The position numbers were made by a program, and so were the translations under genes. Under the pieces are notes generated by a model, which worked only from the letters and a program-made list of their open reading frames with translations, had not been told where the DNA came from and ran no database searches. DNA of 64,000 nt from assembly GCA_044507775.1 (NCBI GenBank), contig JBIQIY010000027.1:13899-77898 (forward strand), given 5' to 3'. This stretch comes from Chryseosolibacter sp044507775. GTDB taxonomy: Bacteria > Bacteroidota > Bacteroidia > Cytophagales > Cyclobacteriaceae. Each line of letters starts with the position of its first letter. The stretch's first letter is position 1. This document shows positions 8,836 through 16,832 of this stretch, piece after piece.

Positions 8836-9576
8836 CTATGCATCGCTGCGCTGAGCCTGCCGCGCAAGCTTGTAAAACACTTCATCCATCGAGGACGCAT
8901 TGTGTTGCGTCCGCAGTTCTGTGGGTGAACCCATCGCGTTGATCTTGCCGTCCACCATGACTGAAACACGATTGCAGTACTCGGCTTCGTCCATGTAGTG
9001 CGTCGTCACGAACACCGTCATTCCGTGCAATGTCTGTTCGTAGATGAGATCCCAAAACTGTCGCCGCGTGACGGGATCCACCCCGCCGGTAGGCTCGTCC
9101 AGGAATACGATCTTCGGATCGTGCAAGACTGCCACCGAAAACGCCAGCTTCTGTTTCCATCCCAACGGCAGGGAGCCAACAAGTTTTCGCTTTTCGGATT
9201 CAAGCCCGAGCTGCTTCACCAGTATCTCGCTTTTCTCCCGAAGCGACTTCCGGGACAATCCATAAATTCCGCCGAAGAACCGGATATTCTCCAGCACAGT
9301 GAGATCTTCGTACAGGGAGAACCTTTGGCTCATATAGCCGATATTTTTCTTGATTTTTTCGGTTTCCCGATAAACGTCAAAGCCGGCCACACGAGCTTTC
9401 CCGGACGATGGTAGTGAAAGGCCGATCAGCATTCGCATAGCCGTTGTCTTGCCCGCTCCATTGGCGCCGAGAAATCCGAAGATTTCCCCACGCGAAACTT
9501 CAAAGCTGATTTCATCCACGGCGACGAAATCTCCGAACCGCTTTGTTAGCCTTTCCGTGTGAATGACCGGTTCCAT
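8836..9576 (-). CDS. ABC exporter ATPase, degenerate-signature half (YbhF C-terminal-like)
   Basis: 246 residues. Walker A is GANGAGKTT at about 38-46, Walker B is VFLDEPTGGVDP, and the switch histidine is present in VTTHYMDEAE. The ABC signature is non-canonical, LPLGWKQKLA instead of LSGGQ. From memory this degenerate signature is typical of the second half of YbhF, so here YbhF appears split into two genes. It lies 5 bp after the other ATPase gene. Role: powers drug or xenobiotic export with the two permeases. Confidence 0.92.
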   Translation of the reverse strand: MEPVIHTERLTKRFGDFVAVDEISFEVSRGEIFGFLGANGAGKTTAMRMLIGLSLPSSGKARVAGFDVYRETEKIKKNIGYMSQRFSLYEDLTVLENIRFFGGIYGLSRKSLREKSEILVKQLGLESEKRKLVGSLPLGWKQKLAFSVAVLHDPKIVFLDEPTGGVDPVTRRQFWDLIYEQTLHGMTVFVTTHYMDEAEYCNRVSVMVDGKINAMGSPTELRTQHNASSMDEVFYKLARQAQRSDA

Positions 9577-9581
9577 AAAAT

Positions 9582-10490
9582 CTATTTTAGGAGGCGGATA
9601 AAACAGTCTTCAACGGTCGGGACCGTCTCCTGAATGTCGGCATCATGATGTCCGGAAGATGCCAGGTATGCACGAAGATCCGATACAGCACCCGGGTGTT
9701 CATCAACGAATGAGAGGTGCAACGCTTCGCCGAATGAAAAGCAACTCCGCGTATTTTTGTAGGACCTCACATCTTGCAGCAGATGCGGTATTGCGCCCGA
9801 GCGCACCGCGTACAACTTCTCCGGGTAACTGGCCACTATGGCGGCGGGCGTATCAACAGCCAGGATCTTTCCCGACTGAATCAACGCGATGCGATCGCAT
9901 AAGGTGGCTTCATCCATGTAAGGTGTCGAGACAAGTATCGTGATATTGTGTTCTTTCAATCGTTTTAACATCTGCCAGAATTCTTTCCGCGATACAGGGT
10001 CTACACCTGTGGTGGGCTCATCCAGGAACAACACGCGTGGTTTGTGAATCAACGCGCAGCAGAGGGCGAGCTTTTGCTTCATGCCGCCGGAAAGCTTTCC
10101 CGCTCTCCGGTCCTTGAAGGGCGCGATCTGAACGTAGATGTCCCGGATGAGATCATAATTTTCAGAGATGGTCGTTCCGAAAAGCGTTGCAAAAAAGTTC
10201 AGGTTTTCTTCGACGGTAAGGTCCTGGTACAATGAAAAACGCCCGGGCATGTATCCCGCGTGCCTGCGGATGTGTTTGTAGTCGCGAATGATATCGTAAC
10301 CATTCACGGCGGCAGACCCGCTGTCAGGCAGCATCAGCGTTGTTAACAGGCGGAAGAATGTCGATTTGCCCGCCCCATCCGGACCAATCAAGCCGAACAG
10401 TTCACCCGACGAGATCTCCAGTGAAATGGAGTCGACCGCTTTGATCGTCCCTTTCCCAAAACTCTTTGAAAGATTGTTGACTGTTACCAT
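9582..10490 (-). CDS. ABC exporter ATPase, H-loop-deficient half (YbhF N-terminal-like)
   Basis: 302 residues. Walker A GPDGAGKST, canonical signature LSGGMKQKLAL and Walker B LFLDEPTTGVDP are present. The switch (H-loop) histidine is replaced by proline: LVSTPYMDEA where active ATPases have a TH pair. Its defect complements that of the partner ATPase, which has the histidine but a broken signature. Together they would form one competent and one degenerate ATP site. Upstream is the HlyD-family gene, 9 bp away. Confidence 0.92.
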   Translation of the reverse strand: MVTVNNLSKSFGKGTIKAVDSISLEISSGELFGLIGPDGAGKSTFFRLLTTLMLPDSGSAAVNGYDIIRDYKHIRRHAGYMPGRFSLYQDLTVEENLNFFATLFGTTISENYDLIRDIYVQIAPFKDRRAGKLSGGMKQKLALCCALIHKPRVLFLDEPTTGVDPVSRKEFWQMLKRLKEHNITILVSTPYMDEATLCDRIALIQSGKILAVDTPAAIVASYPEKLYAVRSGAIPHLLQDVRSYKNTRSCFSFGEALHLSFVDEHPGAVSDLRAYLASSGHHDADIQETVPTVEDCFIRLLK

Positions 10491-10499
10491 ATCCCTACA

Positions 10500-11390
10500 C
10501 TATAATGTCGCTTCGCCATACATTCCAATCTTCAGATACCCATCATTTGCCACACGGATCTTGATCGCATAGACCAGGTCTGCCCGCTCTTCTTTTGTCT
10601 GTATCGTTTTAGGGGTAAATTCCGCCTTGGGTGAGATCCATGTAATCGAACCCGGGTATTCTCGGTACCCGCCCGCGCCATCGTCGGCATACACGGTAAC
10701 CTTCTGATCGAGTTTGGCTTGCGCAAGCTGACTGCCCGTGATATAGGCTCTTAGTTCGAGGTTTGAAAGATCTGCTACCTTGTACAAAGGTTTCCCTGGG
10801 GTGGCCAGTTCATGCGCCTGTGCATACTCGTTCAGAATAACACCCGACAGCGGACTAACGATCCTGCATTGCTGCAGCTGAACGTCTATCTGTTCGACCT
10901 GCGCGTACAGCGGTAGCGTTTCGCTAATCAATCCCTGAGAAGAGATGTCCAGCGAAGAACGGTGGGCTTCCATCTGGCGCTGAATAACAGAAACCTGCGC
11001 ACGAGCGTCATCCACTTGCTTCTCAGTCGCGGCCTCTGCTTTGCGAAGGTTTTCCATTCGCTTCAATTCCCGTTGCGCGGTCTCAAGCTGCACCTGGAGA
11101 GAAGCGAGTTGCGTGGCGATCTGAGGGCGCTTGGCGAGAATCGCTTCTATCTGCGCGAGTAGCTGCTTCTTTCGCAAATGAAGCTGAGCGCTGTCAATCC
11201 AACCCAGTAGTTCACCGGCCTTCACAGCTGTACCCTCCGTGATGTTCAATTGTTCGATCGTGCCCGTTACCTGTGACGATACGATAACTTCGTCCGCTTC
11301 GAATGTACCGGTCGCGTCAAAAGGACGCTCATCATTCCGGCATGACATCCAAACCAACGTGAGCAAGAATAACGTGATTTTACTTTTCAT
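10500..11390 (-). CDS. HlyD-family periplasmic adaptor lipoprotein (YbhG-like)
   Basis: 296 residues. Signal sequence with a lipobox near residue 17 (VWMSC). The order is biotinyl-lipoyl half (EADEVIVSSQVTGTIEQLNI), a long helical hairpin of about 100 residues starting at KKQLLAQIEAIL, then the second lipoyl half (CRIVSPLSGVILNEYA) and a beta-barrel domain. It is the membrane fusion subunit linking the ABC-2 exporter to an outer-membrane TolC channel. The gene ends near the ATPase gene and follows the broken tolC remnant by 10 bp. Confidence 0.9.
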   Translation of the reverse strand: MKSKITLFLLTLVWMSCRNDERPFDATGTFEADEVIVSSQVTGTIEQLNITEGTAVKAGELLGWIDSAQLHLRKKQLLAQIEAILAKRPQIATQLASLQVQLETAQRELKRMENLRKAEAATEKQVDDARAQVSVIQRQMEAHRSSLDISSQGLISETLPLYAQVEQIDVQLQQCRIVSPLSGVILNEYAQAHELATPGKPLYKVADLSNLELRAYITGSQLAQAKLDQKVTVYADDGAGGYREYPGSITWISPKAEFTPKTIQTKEERADLVYAIKIRVANDGYLKIGMYGEATL

Positions 11391-11400
11391 TACTTTTCAA

Positions 11401-11973
11401 TTAATTATTGCCTGAGGTGAACTGGTATTTTGCCTGCGCAAGAAGGAGTTGCGTTTCGTGCAACACGCGATTCTGCTGTGCCTGATCTTCAGCATTTACT
11501 TCGCGTACAAAGTCCGTGGCCGTAATCACGCCCTGTTCCAATTGCACTGCGGCAGTTTCTCTTATGCGGCGCCTCAGCCCAATGATCTCCTCATCCGCGC
11601 GGATCAGTCGCTGAAGCTTTTGAATTTCCACTTGATGCTGGCTGAGCATGAGCCCGGTATTGAAGACAAACGTCTCCTCCTGCGCATCCAGAGTCTGCCT
11701 TCTGATGTTCAGAATCTCCCTTTCATTGCGATAAGTGTAAAAGTTCGATAGCCTCCACGTGAAGCGGACTCCGCCGAGGTAGTAGGGACTAAAACTGTTC
11801 TCGAGCATATTCAGCCCGGGTCGGCCATATCCGCCCTGCAGAAAAAGCTCAACACCGGGACGCTGTGAAGCCGAAAGCAGATTCATCTGCGTAACCAGGC
11901 TTCGTTTTTGTATATCAAACAATTTCGATTCAGGACGATCGATCTCAGCCGCCTTCAAAAGGTCCTGTCCAGT
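11401..11973 (-). pseudogene. TolC-family outer membrane efflux protein, 5'-truncated
   Basis: About 185-190 residues matching only the C-terminal half of a TolC-type channel: LFLQGGYGRPGLNMLENSF, then long helices ending QAKYQFTSGNN. Full-length family members have about 420-490 residues. Upstream the frame runs into a TGA at 11974-11976 and no TolC-like sequence continues in any frame up to 12199. The first gene of the exporter operon has therefore lost its N-terminal half, signal peptide and presumably the operon promoter. A TTG at 11958 is the only obvious internal start. Confidence 0.8.
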
Positions 11974-12199
11974 TCATCGGACCCCTTTAGAGAGCCGCGT
12001 CGGGTGAATCGTGGTACGGACTACGCTTGCCTGCCAGGGTGCTTGCATAGGACATATCAGCATTTCTTCAGAGGTGGAAAAGTACCAGCTGCTTCAACCA
12101 TCGTACTTCCCAAACCTCCCTAATTGCGAATTTCGCTCCTCATTCAAACCCGCTGTTTTGCGAGGCATCTGTTTTGTAGAAGTGAGGAAAACGATTGTT
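11960..12199. other. Junction region upstream of the truncated tolC gene
   Basis: The tolC frame breaks near 11974 at GGTCCTGTCCAGTTCATCGG. The following 220 bases resemble no gene I recognise and contain stops in all minus-strand frames. This may be the scar of an insertion or deletion that also delivered the stress cluster to its right. A weak similarity to the palindromic spacer at 24065-24100 (CCTGTCC, GGAGAGCCGCG) hints at a dispersed repeat. Confidence 0.4.
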
Positions 12200-12592
12200 A
12201 TGAGATTCTTACCGACAAAAATTCACGGGGTATTAGACTACCTCGTGGGTATAATACTGATAGCCGCCCCGTGGTTATTTGATTTTGCACGCGGTGGAGC
12301 TGAAACGTGGGTACCGGTTATACTTGGCGCTGGAACGATCATCTACAGTTTGATGACGAATTATGAATTGGGAATGTCGAAGAATATTTCGATGGACACT
12401 CATCTTTCCCTGGACCTATGGTCCGGTGTTCTGCTGGCGGTGTCGCCCTGGTTGTTTTCTTTTTCCGAGTATGTATACCTTCCACACCTGCTCGTTGGTC
12501 TGCTGGAGATCGGCGTATCATTAGTAACGGAGAAGACACCATCTGTGAGAACGCACCGCACTGCTGATCCGCGGCATGGCCACGCCCACTAA
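12200..12592 (+). CDS. SPW-repeat membrane protein
   Basis: 130 residues from the ATG at 12200, preceded by GAGGAAA at 12183. A longer open frame upstream lacks protein-like character. Four hydrophobic helices arranged as two repeats, with the paired motifs IAAPWLFDFARG and AVSPWLFSFSEY that define the SPW family, and a His-rich tail (RHGHAH). Inner membrane, function unknown. It opens a cluster that also contains a second SPW protein (15275-15646), an arrangement often seen in stress islands (inference). Confidence 0.85.
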   Translation: MRFLPTKIHGVLDYLVGIILIAAPWLFDFARGGAETWVPVILGAGTIIYSLMTNYELGMSKNISMDTHLSLDLWSGVLLAVSPWLFSFSEYVYLPHLLVGLLEIGVSLVTEKTPSVRTHRTADPRHGHAH

Positions 12593-12617
12593 CTGCTGAC
12601 AGCATCGTAGTCAACCT

Positions 12618-12650
12618 GTAAAGCCGGAATGATCCGGCTTTACTTTTATT
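12618..12650 (+). terminator. Rho-independent terminator after the SPW gene
   Basis: Perfect 11-bp stem GTAAAGCCGGA / TCCGGCTTTAC with an ATGA loop, followed by TTTTATT. It lies 26 bp after the stop of the SPW-protein gene. Confidence 0.85.
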
Positions 12651-12808
12651 CGGCGGGCAAAGCTTCAGCCGGTGCTTCCCCATGGCAGCGAAAGTCCGCG
12701 TGGATTCTGATAGCAGGTACAGATTTTTATTCACCCTTTTAAAGTTTTTGAAAAATCCTGAGCATGTCAAGTTATGGCGGCCGGGAGGATGACCATTAAC
12801 AACGGACT

Positions 12809-13171
12809 ATGGAAAATCAGACTTTCAGCAGTAGCGTTTTCAGCAATTGCATCGAAGTATGCAACCTGTGTGCATCCGCGTGTGAACACTGCGCCACCGA
12901 ATGCCTGAAGGAAAACAACATTGAGATGCTTTCACGATGTATCGCACTTGCGCGTGAATGCGCAATTATCTGCACGGCAAACGCGACATTGATGAGTGTG
13001 GGCGGCGAATACGCTTCGCTTCTCTGCCATCCGTGCTCTGTCATCTGCAATGCATGCGCCGAGGAATGCGAAAGCAACTCCGCCGAACTTGAGTACTGCA
13101 AGAAATGCGCAGATGCCTGCCGTGAATGTGCTGAAGAGTGCTTCCGGATGGTTGAGCAGCTGTATTCATAG
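12809..13171 (+). CDS. Cys-rich four-helix copper-binding protein (DUF326/Csp-like)
   Basis: 120 residues with about 19 cysteines spaced as CxxC and CxxxC along predicted helices: CNLCASACEHCATEC, CIALARECAIIC, CHPCSVICNACAEEC, CKKCADACRECAEEC. This pattern is that of the four-helix-bundle copper storage proteins and DUF326 relatives, which bind many Cu(I) ions inside the bundle. No signal peptide, so a cytosolic form is expected. Neighbours are SPW proteins and a formaldehyde dehydrogenase-like enzyme, consistent with a metal or oxidative-stress role. Confidence 0.88.
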   Translation: MENQTFSSSVFSNCIEVCNLCASACEHCATECLKENNIEMLSRCIALARECAIICTANATLMSVGGEYASLLCHPCSVICNACAEECESNSAELEYCKKCADACRECAEECFRMVEQLYS

Positions 13172-13205
13172 ATAGAGGGACATTGGGCACATAAATAAAG
13201 ACTGC

Positions 13206-13388
13206 ATGGCAATTAAGAAAAAAGCTAAAAAAGAAAAAGTGTGGGACACGCTGCAACCGCCGCCTGGCGCCGTTCCACCCTCGGGAAAAGCCGTTGTTAG
13301 CAAGAGGGCAAAAAATCCGAAGCAATATCCATCGAAGGTTGGCTACCACGGAACCGATCGCGAAAAGGATCTGTCCCCCGAGGAATAA
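13206..13388 (+). CDS. Small basic hypothetical protein
   Basis: 60 residues, very lysine-rich at the N-terminus (MAIKKKAKKEKVWDTLQPPP) and proline-rich in the middle, without hydrophobic segments. It starts 34 bp after the copper-binding protein gene and reads in the same direction. Probably disordered. I do not recognise a family. The reasons to accept it are its position in the cluster, the same strand and the plausible composition. Confidence 0.55.
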   Translation: MAIKKKAKKEKVWDTLQPPPGAVPPSGKAVVSKRAKNPKQYPSKVGYHGTDREKDLSPEE

Positions 13389-13481
13389 GCAGCCCTAGAT
13401 CGATGCAGACTTTGCGTGATCACCCCTCCTTCATCCTCTTACCCAAGCGAAACTATTCATGACACCATTAACCTTTGAGAT

Positions 13482-14642
13482 ATGATTGCAATGAACTATC
13501 GCGGTCCATTTCGCATTCGCGTGGACAAACACCGCCCTGAACCAAAGATCCTTCATCCCTACGATGCGATAGTACGCGTGACGCGATCGTGCATCTGCGG
13601 ATCTGATCTTCACCTCTACCACGGGATTGTTCCGGACACCCGTGTCGGTACCACGTTCGGACATGAATTTACGGGCATCGTGGAAGAAGTTGGATCCGGC
13701 GTGACGAAACTGAAGCACGGCGATCATGTCCTGGTACCGTTTAACATCGCGTGCGGATCTTGTTCTTTCTGCCAGCAGGAGTTGTTCGGCAACTGCCATG
13801 AATCAAACCCGGAGGCGACCGCAGTCGGCGGCATTTTCGGATACTCACACACGGCTGGTGGATATGACGGAGGCCAGGCGGAGTATGTGCGCGTCCCCTA
13901 TGCGGATGTAGGCCCGATGATCATTCCCGAGTCAATGGACATTGAAGACGCCGCGCTGCTGACCGATGTCACGCCAACCGGATATCAGGCTGCGGAAATG
14001 GGAGGAATTCAAAAAGGCGATACTGTTGTCGTATTCGGCGCCGGTCCAATCGGGATAATGGCGGCGCGATGCGCATGGCTGTTTGGCGCTGGAAGGGTAA
14101 TCATCATCGACCACCTGGAATATCGCCTTGAGTTTGCCCGCAACTACGCCCAATGCGAAGCCTACAACTTCAAGTCGATGGATGACCCGGTATTGTTCCT
14201 GAAGAAGACAACAGACTACTATGGCGCCGATGTCTGCATTGACGCCGTGGGATGCGAAGCTGCAGGCAGCGCGCTTCAGACCATTACAGGCAGAAAACTC
14301 TTGTTGCAGGCCGGCTCCGCGACAGCTCTCCAGTGGGCGATCAACTCGGTGAAGAAGGGTGGCATCGTCTCAATCGTAGGAGTTTACGGGCCCACCTGGA
14401 ATCTTGTCCCGATCGGTAATGTCCTTAATAAAGGGATTACCATCCGCGCAAACCAGGCTTCCGTAAAACGCTTGTTGCCAAGACTGATCGATCACGTCAT
14501 GGCTGGGCGTCTGAATCCCAAGGGACTTATCACGCACCGCGTACCACTGGAAGAGGTTGCCGAAGCATATCACATATTCTCCGCAAAGCGCGACAATTGC
14601 ATTAAACCGATACTCGTTCCGCCACTGGCGAGAGCAGCGTAA
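13482..14642 (+). CDS. Zinc-dependent dehydrogenase, formaldehyde dehydrogenase-like (MDR family)
   Basis: 386 residues. Catalytic zinc ligands are Cys39 (CICGSDLH), His61 and Glu62 (GHEF). The structural zinc lobe is Cys91, Cys94, Cys97 and Cys105 (CGSCSFC...NC). The nucleotide fold is VVVFGAGPIGIMAARCAW followed by IIID, whose Asp indicates NAD(H). Long-chain form with the insertions around 240-290 seen in glutathione-independent formaldehyde dehydrogenases. It probably oxidises formaldehyde or another small aldehyde or alcohol. The next gene starts 12 bp downstream. Confidence 0.87.
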   Translation: MIAMNYRGPFRIRVDKHRPEPKILHPYDAIVRVTRSCICGSDLHLYHGIVPDTRVGTTFGHEFTGIVEEVGSGVTKLKHGDHVLVPFNIACGSCSFCQQELFGNCHESNPEATAVGGIFGYSHTAGGYDGGQAEYVRVPYADVGPMIIPESMDIEDAALLTDVTPTGYQAAEMGGIQKGDTVVVFGAGPIGIMAARCAWLFGAGRVIIIDHLEYRLEFARNYAQCEAYNFKSMDDPVLFLKKTTDYYGADVCIDAVGCEAAGSALQTITGRKLLLQAGSATALQWAINSVKKGGIVSIVGVYGPTWNLVPIGNVLNKGITIRANQASVKRLLPRLIDHVMAGRLNPKGLITHRVPLEEVAEAYHIFSAKRDNCIKPILVPPLARAA

Positions 14643-14654
14643 AAAAATTTATCT

Positions 14655-15218
14655 ATGGAAAATGAAATAGAAAGCGGTCTCGACAGAAAGATCGCAGACA
14701 GCCACACCAACATTCCGGGATGGGGAATTGACGCGGATCCTGAAAACAATCCTACCTACCCGATGAAACATTACACCGGCGCAGACCACGACCGCCTGAA
14801 CTATCCTCGCGCTCCCCAGCAACCTCCGAAAATTGAAATCCTGAAATCGAACGAAAGGCCGGCGATAACACGTGTATTCGGAACGTCAGTCCCTCCCTCC
14901 GGGTTGAGCGGAGCCTTGCGCCGGTACGCGTTTCGGTTTAGTGAGGGGAGCTCCGGTCATTGGCTTACCCTGATCCTCGCAGATCGCGTAAACGTGGTCG
15001 AAGGGATCATCGATGATCTTGCGCACGGTCACATTCCAAACATCATCGCTGAACGCGGATGGAAAGCCGAGTGGAAATATAACCGCCAGGGCATGGTCCG
15101 AAATATTGCGATTGGCGCTGCTGTAGCTACTGCGATTATTGTGCTGGCGAGGAGGAAGCGAATGTCGACCCTGTCTTCTTCAGCCTCAGCTGTTTCTTCT
15201 TCAGCAGGCTTGTCCTGA
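14655..15218 (+). CDS. Hypothetical protein with one C-terminal membrane helix
   Basis: 187 residues. The soluble part has a Pro/Asn-rich start (HTNIPGWGIDADPENNPTYP) and a segment (GALRRYAFRFSEGSSGHWLTLILADRVNVVEGIIDDL) that reads as a small alpha/beta unit. A single helix (NIAIGAAVATAIIVLA) is followed by an Arg/Ser-rich tail. Family not recognised, but it is closely spaced with the dehydrogenase and probably co-transcribed. The final codons GLS-stop are supplied by the TGTCCTGAGC repeat at 15211-15220. Confidence 0.7.
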   Translation: MENEIESGLDRKIADSHTNIPGWGIDADPENNPTYPMKHYTGADHDRLNYPRAPQQPPKIEILKSNERPAITRVFGTSVPPSGLSGALRRYAFRFSEGSSGHWLTLILADRVNVVEGIIDDLAHGHIPNIIAERGWKAEWKYNRQGMVRNIAIGAAVATAIIVLARRKRMSTLSSSASAVSSSAGLS

Positions 15219-15282
15219 GCGGGAAACCGAAGGACTGGTGTAGGCAAACCTGCACCACGAGTTCGGCGGTCTGCTCAGGACA
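15211..15282. repeat. Inverted TGTCCTGAGC element at converging gene ends
   Basis: TGTCCTGAGC at 15211-15220 and its reverse complement at 15273-15282. Each copy supplies the stop codon (TCC TGA) of the gene entering it, so both proteins end in Gly-Leu-Ser. Related half-elements are seen at 24031-24041, 24138-24148 and, less exactly, near 30052 in reverse. Probably a dispersed palindromic repeat that may also work as a bidirectional terminator. Confidence 0.7.
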
Positions 15283-15646
15283 GGCCACGGAAAACCTCGC
15301 GCCAGCCGCCGGCGAAGCGGTGTTTTCGCTCGCGCCTCACGAGGAAGGAGAGAATCACAATTATGGCAATGGCGTAATCATTCATCAACGCTGTATCGTT
15401 ATTATACTGCAACACGAATGGCGCAGCCAGTAACCACACCGCCAGCGGAAGATTGGCAAAACGTACGTTGCGCGTGCACTCCCACAGCGCGATAATGGAA
15501 AAGGATGCGATCAGCGGACCGATGATGTGGGCGTTGTTGGCAATTTTCTTTTCAACACCCATCAGATGAGGAGCGACCATCAACCATATTCCTAGAAGTG
15601 CCGTTGCGATATTTATCCACATATCATTCCACGTTATTAACGACAT
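15275..15646 (-). CDS. SPW-repeat family membrane protein
   Basis: 123 residues, four hydrophobic helices. The repeats are recognisable but diverged: GIWLMVAPHLMG and AVWLLAAPFVLQY in place of the SPW motif. Last gene of the minus-strand series VKOR protein, SPW protein; its start lies 23 bp inside the end of the VKOR gene, indicating translational coupling. The C-terminal GLS comes from the repeat element shared with the convergent gene. Confidence 0.75.
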   Translation of the reverse strand: MSLITWNDMWINIATALLGIWLMVAPHLMGVEKKIANNAHIIGPLIASFSIIALWECTRNVRFANLPLAVWLLAAPFVLQYNNDTALMNDYAIAIIVILSFLVRRERKHRFAGGWREVFRGLS

Positions 15647-16181
15647 CGCTGTATCCCCAGAATGCGCGCCACAGCGATTTCCCGGAGGCTTTTGCGCGCT
15701 TCAGGTACTGCAGGCTCGCCAGCACCTCGTCCATCGACGGTCCGATCATCACCACAGAAATAAATGCAGTAGCGAAGCACAGTGTACACCACGCGTCAAA
15801 GAGCACCGGCTGAAAAATTACAAGCATGATACTCACCATACCCAGCGGCCCCACCGCCAAACCAAAGAATACGACGATCCACGGCATGGTTTTCCATCGA
15901 CGCCTTCCTCCTACCGCTCCGCCTATTGCGTCCGCGAGGTAACCTAAAGCTCCGAGCGCGGCATCGGGAATCGGTAACATATGCGATACCGGGGAATTGA
16001 GAACCCGGATACTTCCATTTCCGAAAAACGGCTCCCATACCGTTGTGAAAATCCTGAACTGATAGAGGGATAAATAAGTTGCGATCAGGAAACCGACGAG
16101 CGCCAGCACAATGATCGGAATCCTCTCCGACCACGATGCAGGATTATAGTCCCAGCCCGGTGGTATTTCATCGCGCCGCAT
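15624..16181 (-). CDS. Vitamin K epoxide reductase (VKOR)-family membrane protein
   Basis: 185 residues with about four or five membrane helices. The redox pair is Cys132-Cys135 in FDAWCTLCFATAF, the CxxC that faces the quinone in VKOR proteins. SPVSHMLPIPDAALGALGYL corresponds to the family's substrate-side helix. The outer-loop cysteine pair expected in disulfide-forming VKOR homologues is missing: the loop WEPFFGNGSIRVLNSPVSH has no Cys. It may work with a partner, or have lost thiol relay. Ends 23 bp inside the SPW gene. Confidence 0.8.
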   Translation of the reverse strand: MRRDEIPPGWDYNPASWSERIPIIVLALVGFLIATYLSLYQFRIFTTVWEPFFGNGSIRVLNSPVSHMLPIPDAALGALGYLADAIGGAVGGRRRWKTMPWIVVFFGLAVGPLGMVSIMLVIFQPVLFDAWCTLCFATAFISVVMIGPSMDEVLASLQYLKRAKASGKSLWRAFWGYSDVVNNVE

Positions 16182-16182
16182 A

Positions 16183-16821
16183 TTACTTTGGCGGCCGGAT
16201 TCCCACGAGATAGTCCGTCAGGTTTTTCCACTGATATCTTTGGAAGCCCGCCCATCCACCTTCGGAAACGAGGGTGTTGATAAGGCCTTTCTTTCCGGCT
16301 TCGACCTCCTGGTTGTTGATCGACTCATTCACGCCAACCTCCATGGCAGTAATTTCGTTGCCATTTCTTTCGATGCGAAAAATGCTCCGCGCCTGATCCT
16401 GGAAAAAGTGATCGGTCTCAGTCTTGTCATCGTTATGAGTCGGATTGTAGGTGGGCTGAACTGTAAATTGCGCGCGATCCGGCTCGTTCGTGATTTCGAT
16501 CACCTTCACCCAGTAAAACGGAAATGGACCGGGAAGATCGATCTTGATAAAATCACCGTTCTGCACCTCATCACGTTGCAAGGGCTTGCCATCGCTTCCA
16601 AACAACTCAAAACCGGAATTCAGAATCCCTGGAATGTTACTCCATGCGTTGACATTGAAGAGGCGTTGACGTCCCTGCGAGAATTCAAAACGCGCCGCAT
16701 CCTCATCATCAAATTTGCGGGAGGTCTCATATTTCTTGTCCTTGCTCTCTTCACCCTGCAAGACCCGGGCTTCTTTCTTCATGCCTTCCATGCCTTGCGA
16801 AGCTTTATCTTTCATGTCCAT
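16183..16821 (-). CDS. Conserved hypothetical protein, soluble
   Basis: 212 residues from the ATG at 16821; the much longer open frame upstream is antisense-type shadow sequence over the SDR gene. The start MDMKDKASQGMEGMKKEARV is charged and helical. A beta-rich core follows (RLFNVNAWSNIPGILNSGFELF, GDFIKIDLPGPFPFYWVKVIEI, RAQFTVQPTYNP). Family not recognised. It sits 11 bp after the SDR gene and 1 bp before the VKOR gene, so the four minus-strand genes from 17861 to 15275 probably form an operon. Confidence 0.75.
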   Translation of the reverse strand: MDMKDKASQGMEGMKKEARVLQGEESKDKKYETSRKFDDEDAARFEFSQGRQRLFNVNAWSNIPGILNSGFELFGSDGKPLQRDEVQNGDFIKIDLPGPFPFYWVKVIEITNEPDRAQFTVQPTYNPTHNDDKTETDHFFQDQARSIFRIERNGNEITAMEVGVNESINNQEVEAGKKGLINTLVSEGGWAGFQRYQWKNLTDYLVGIRPPK

Positions 16822-16832
16822 AGTTGCGAAAA

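Noticed and set aside
11960..12199. Complete insertion sequence at the tolC break.
   Set aside because: No transposase frame and no matching terminal inverted repeats are visible; only a possible scar can be claimed.
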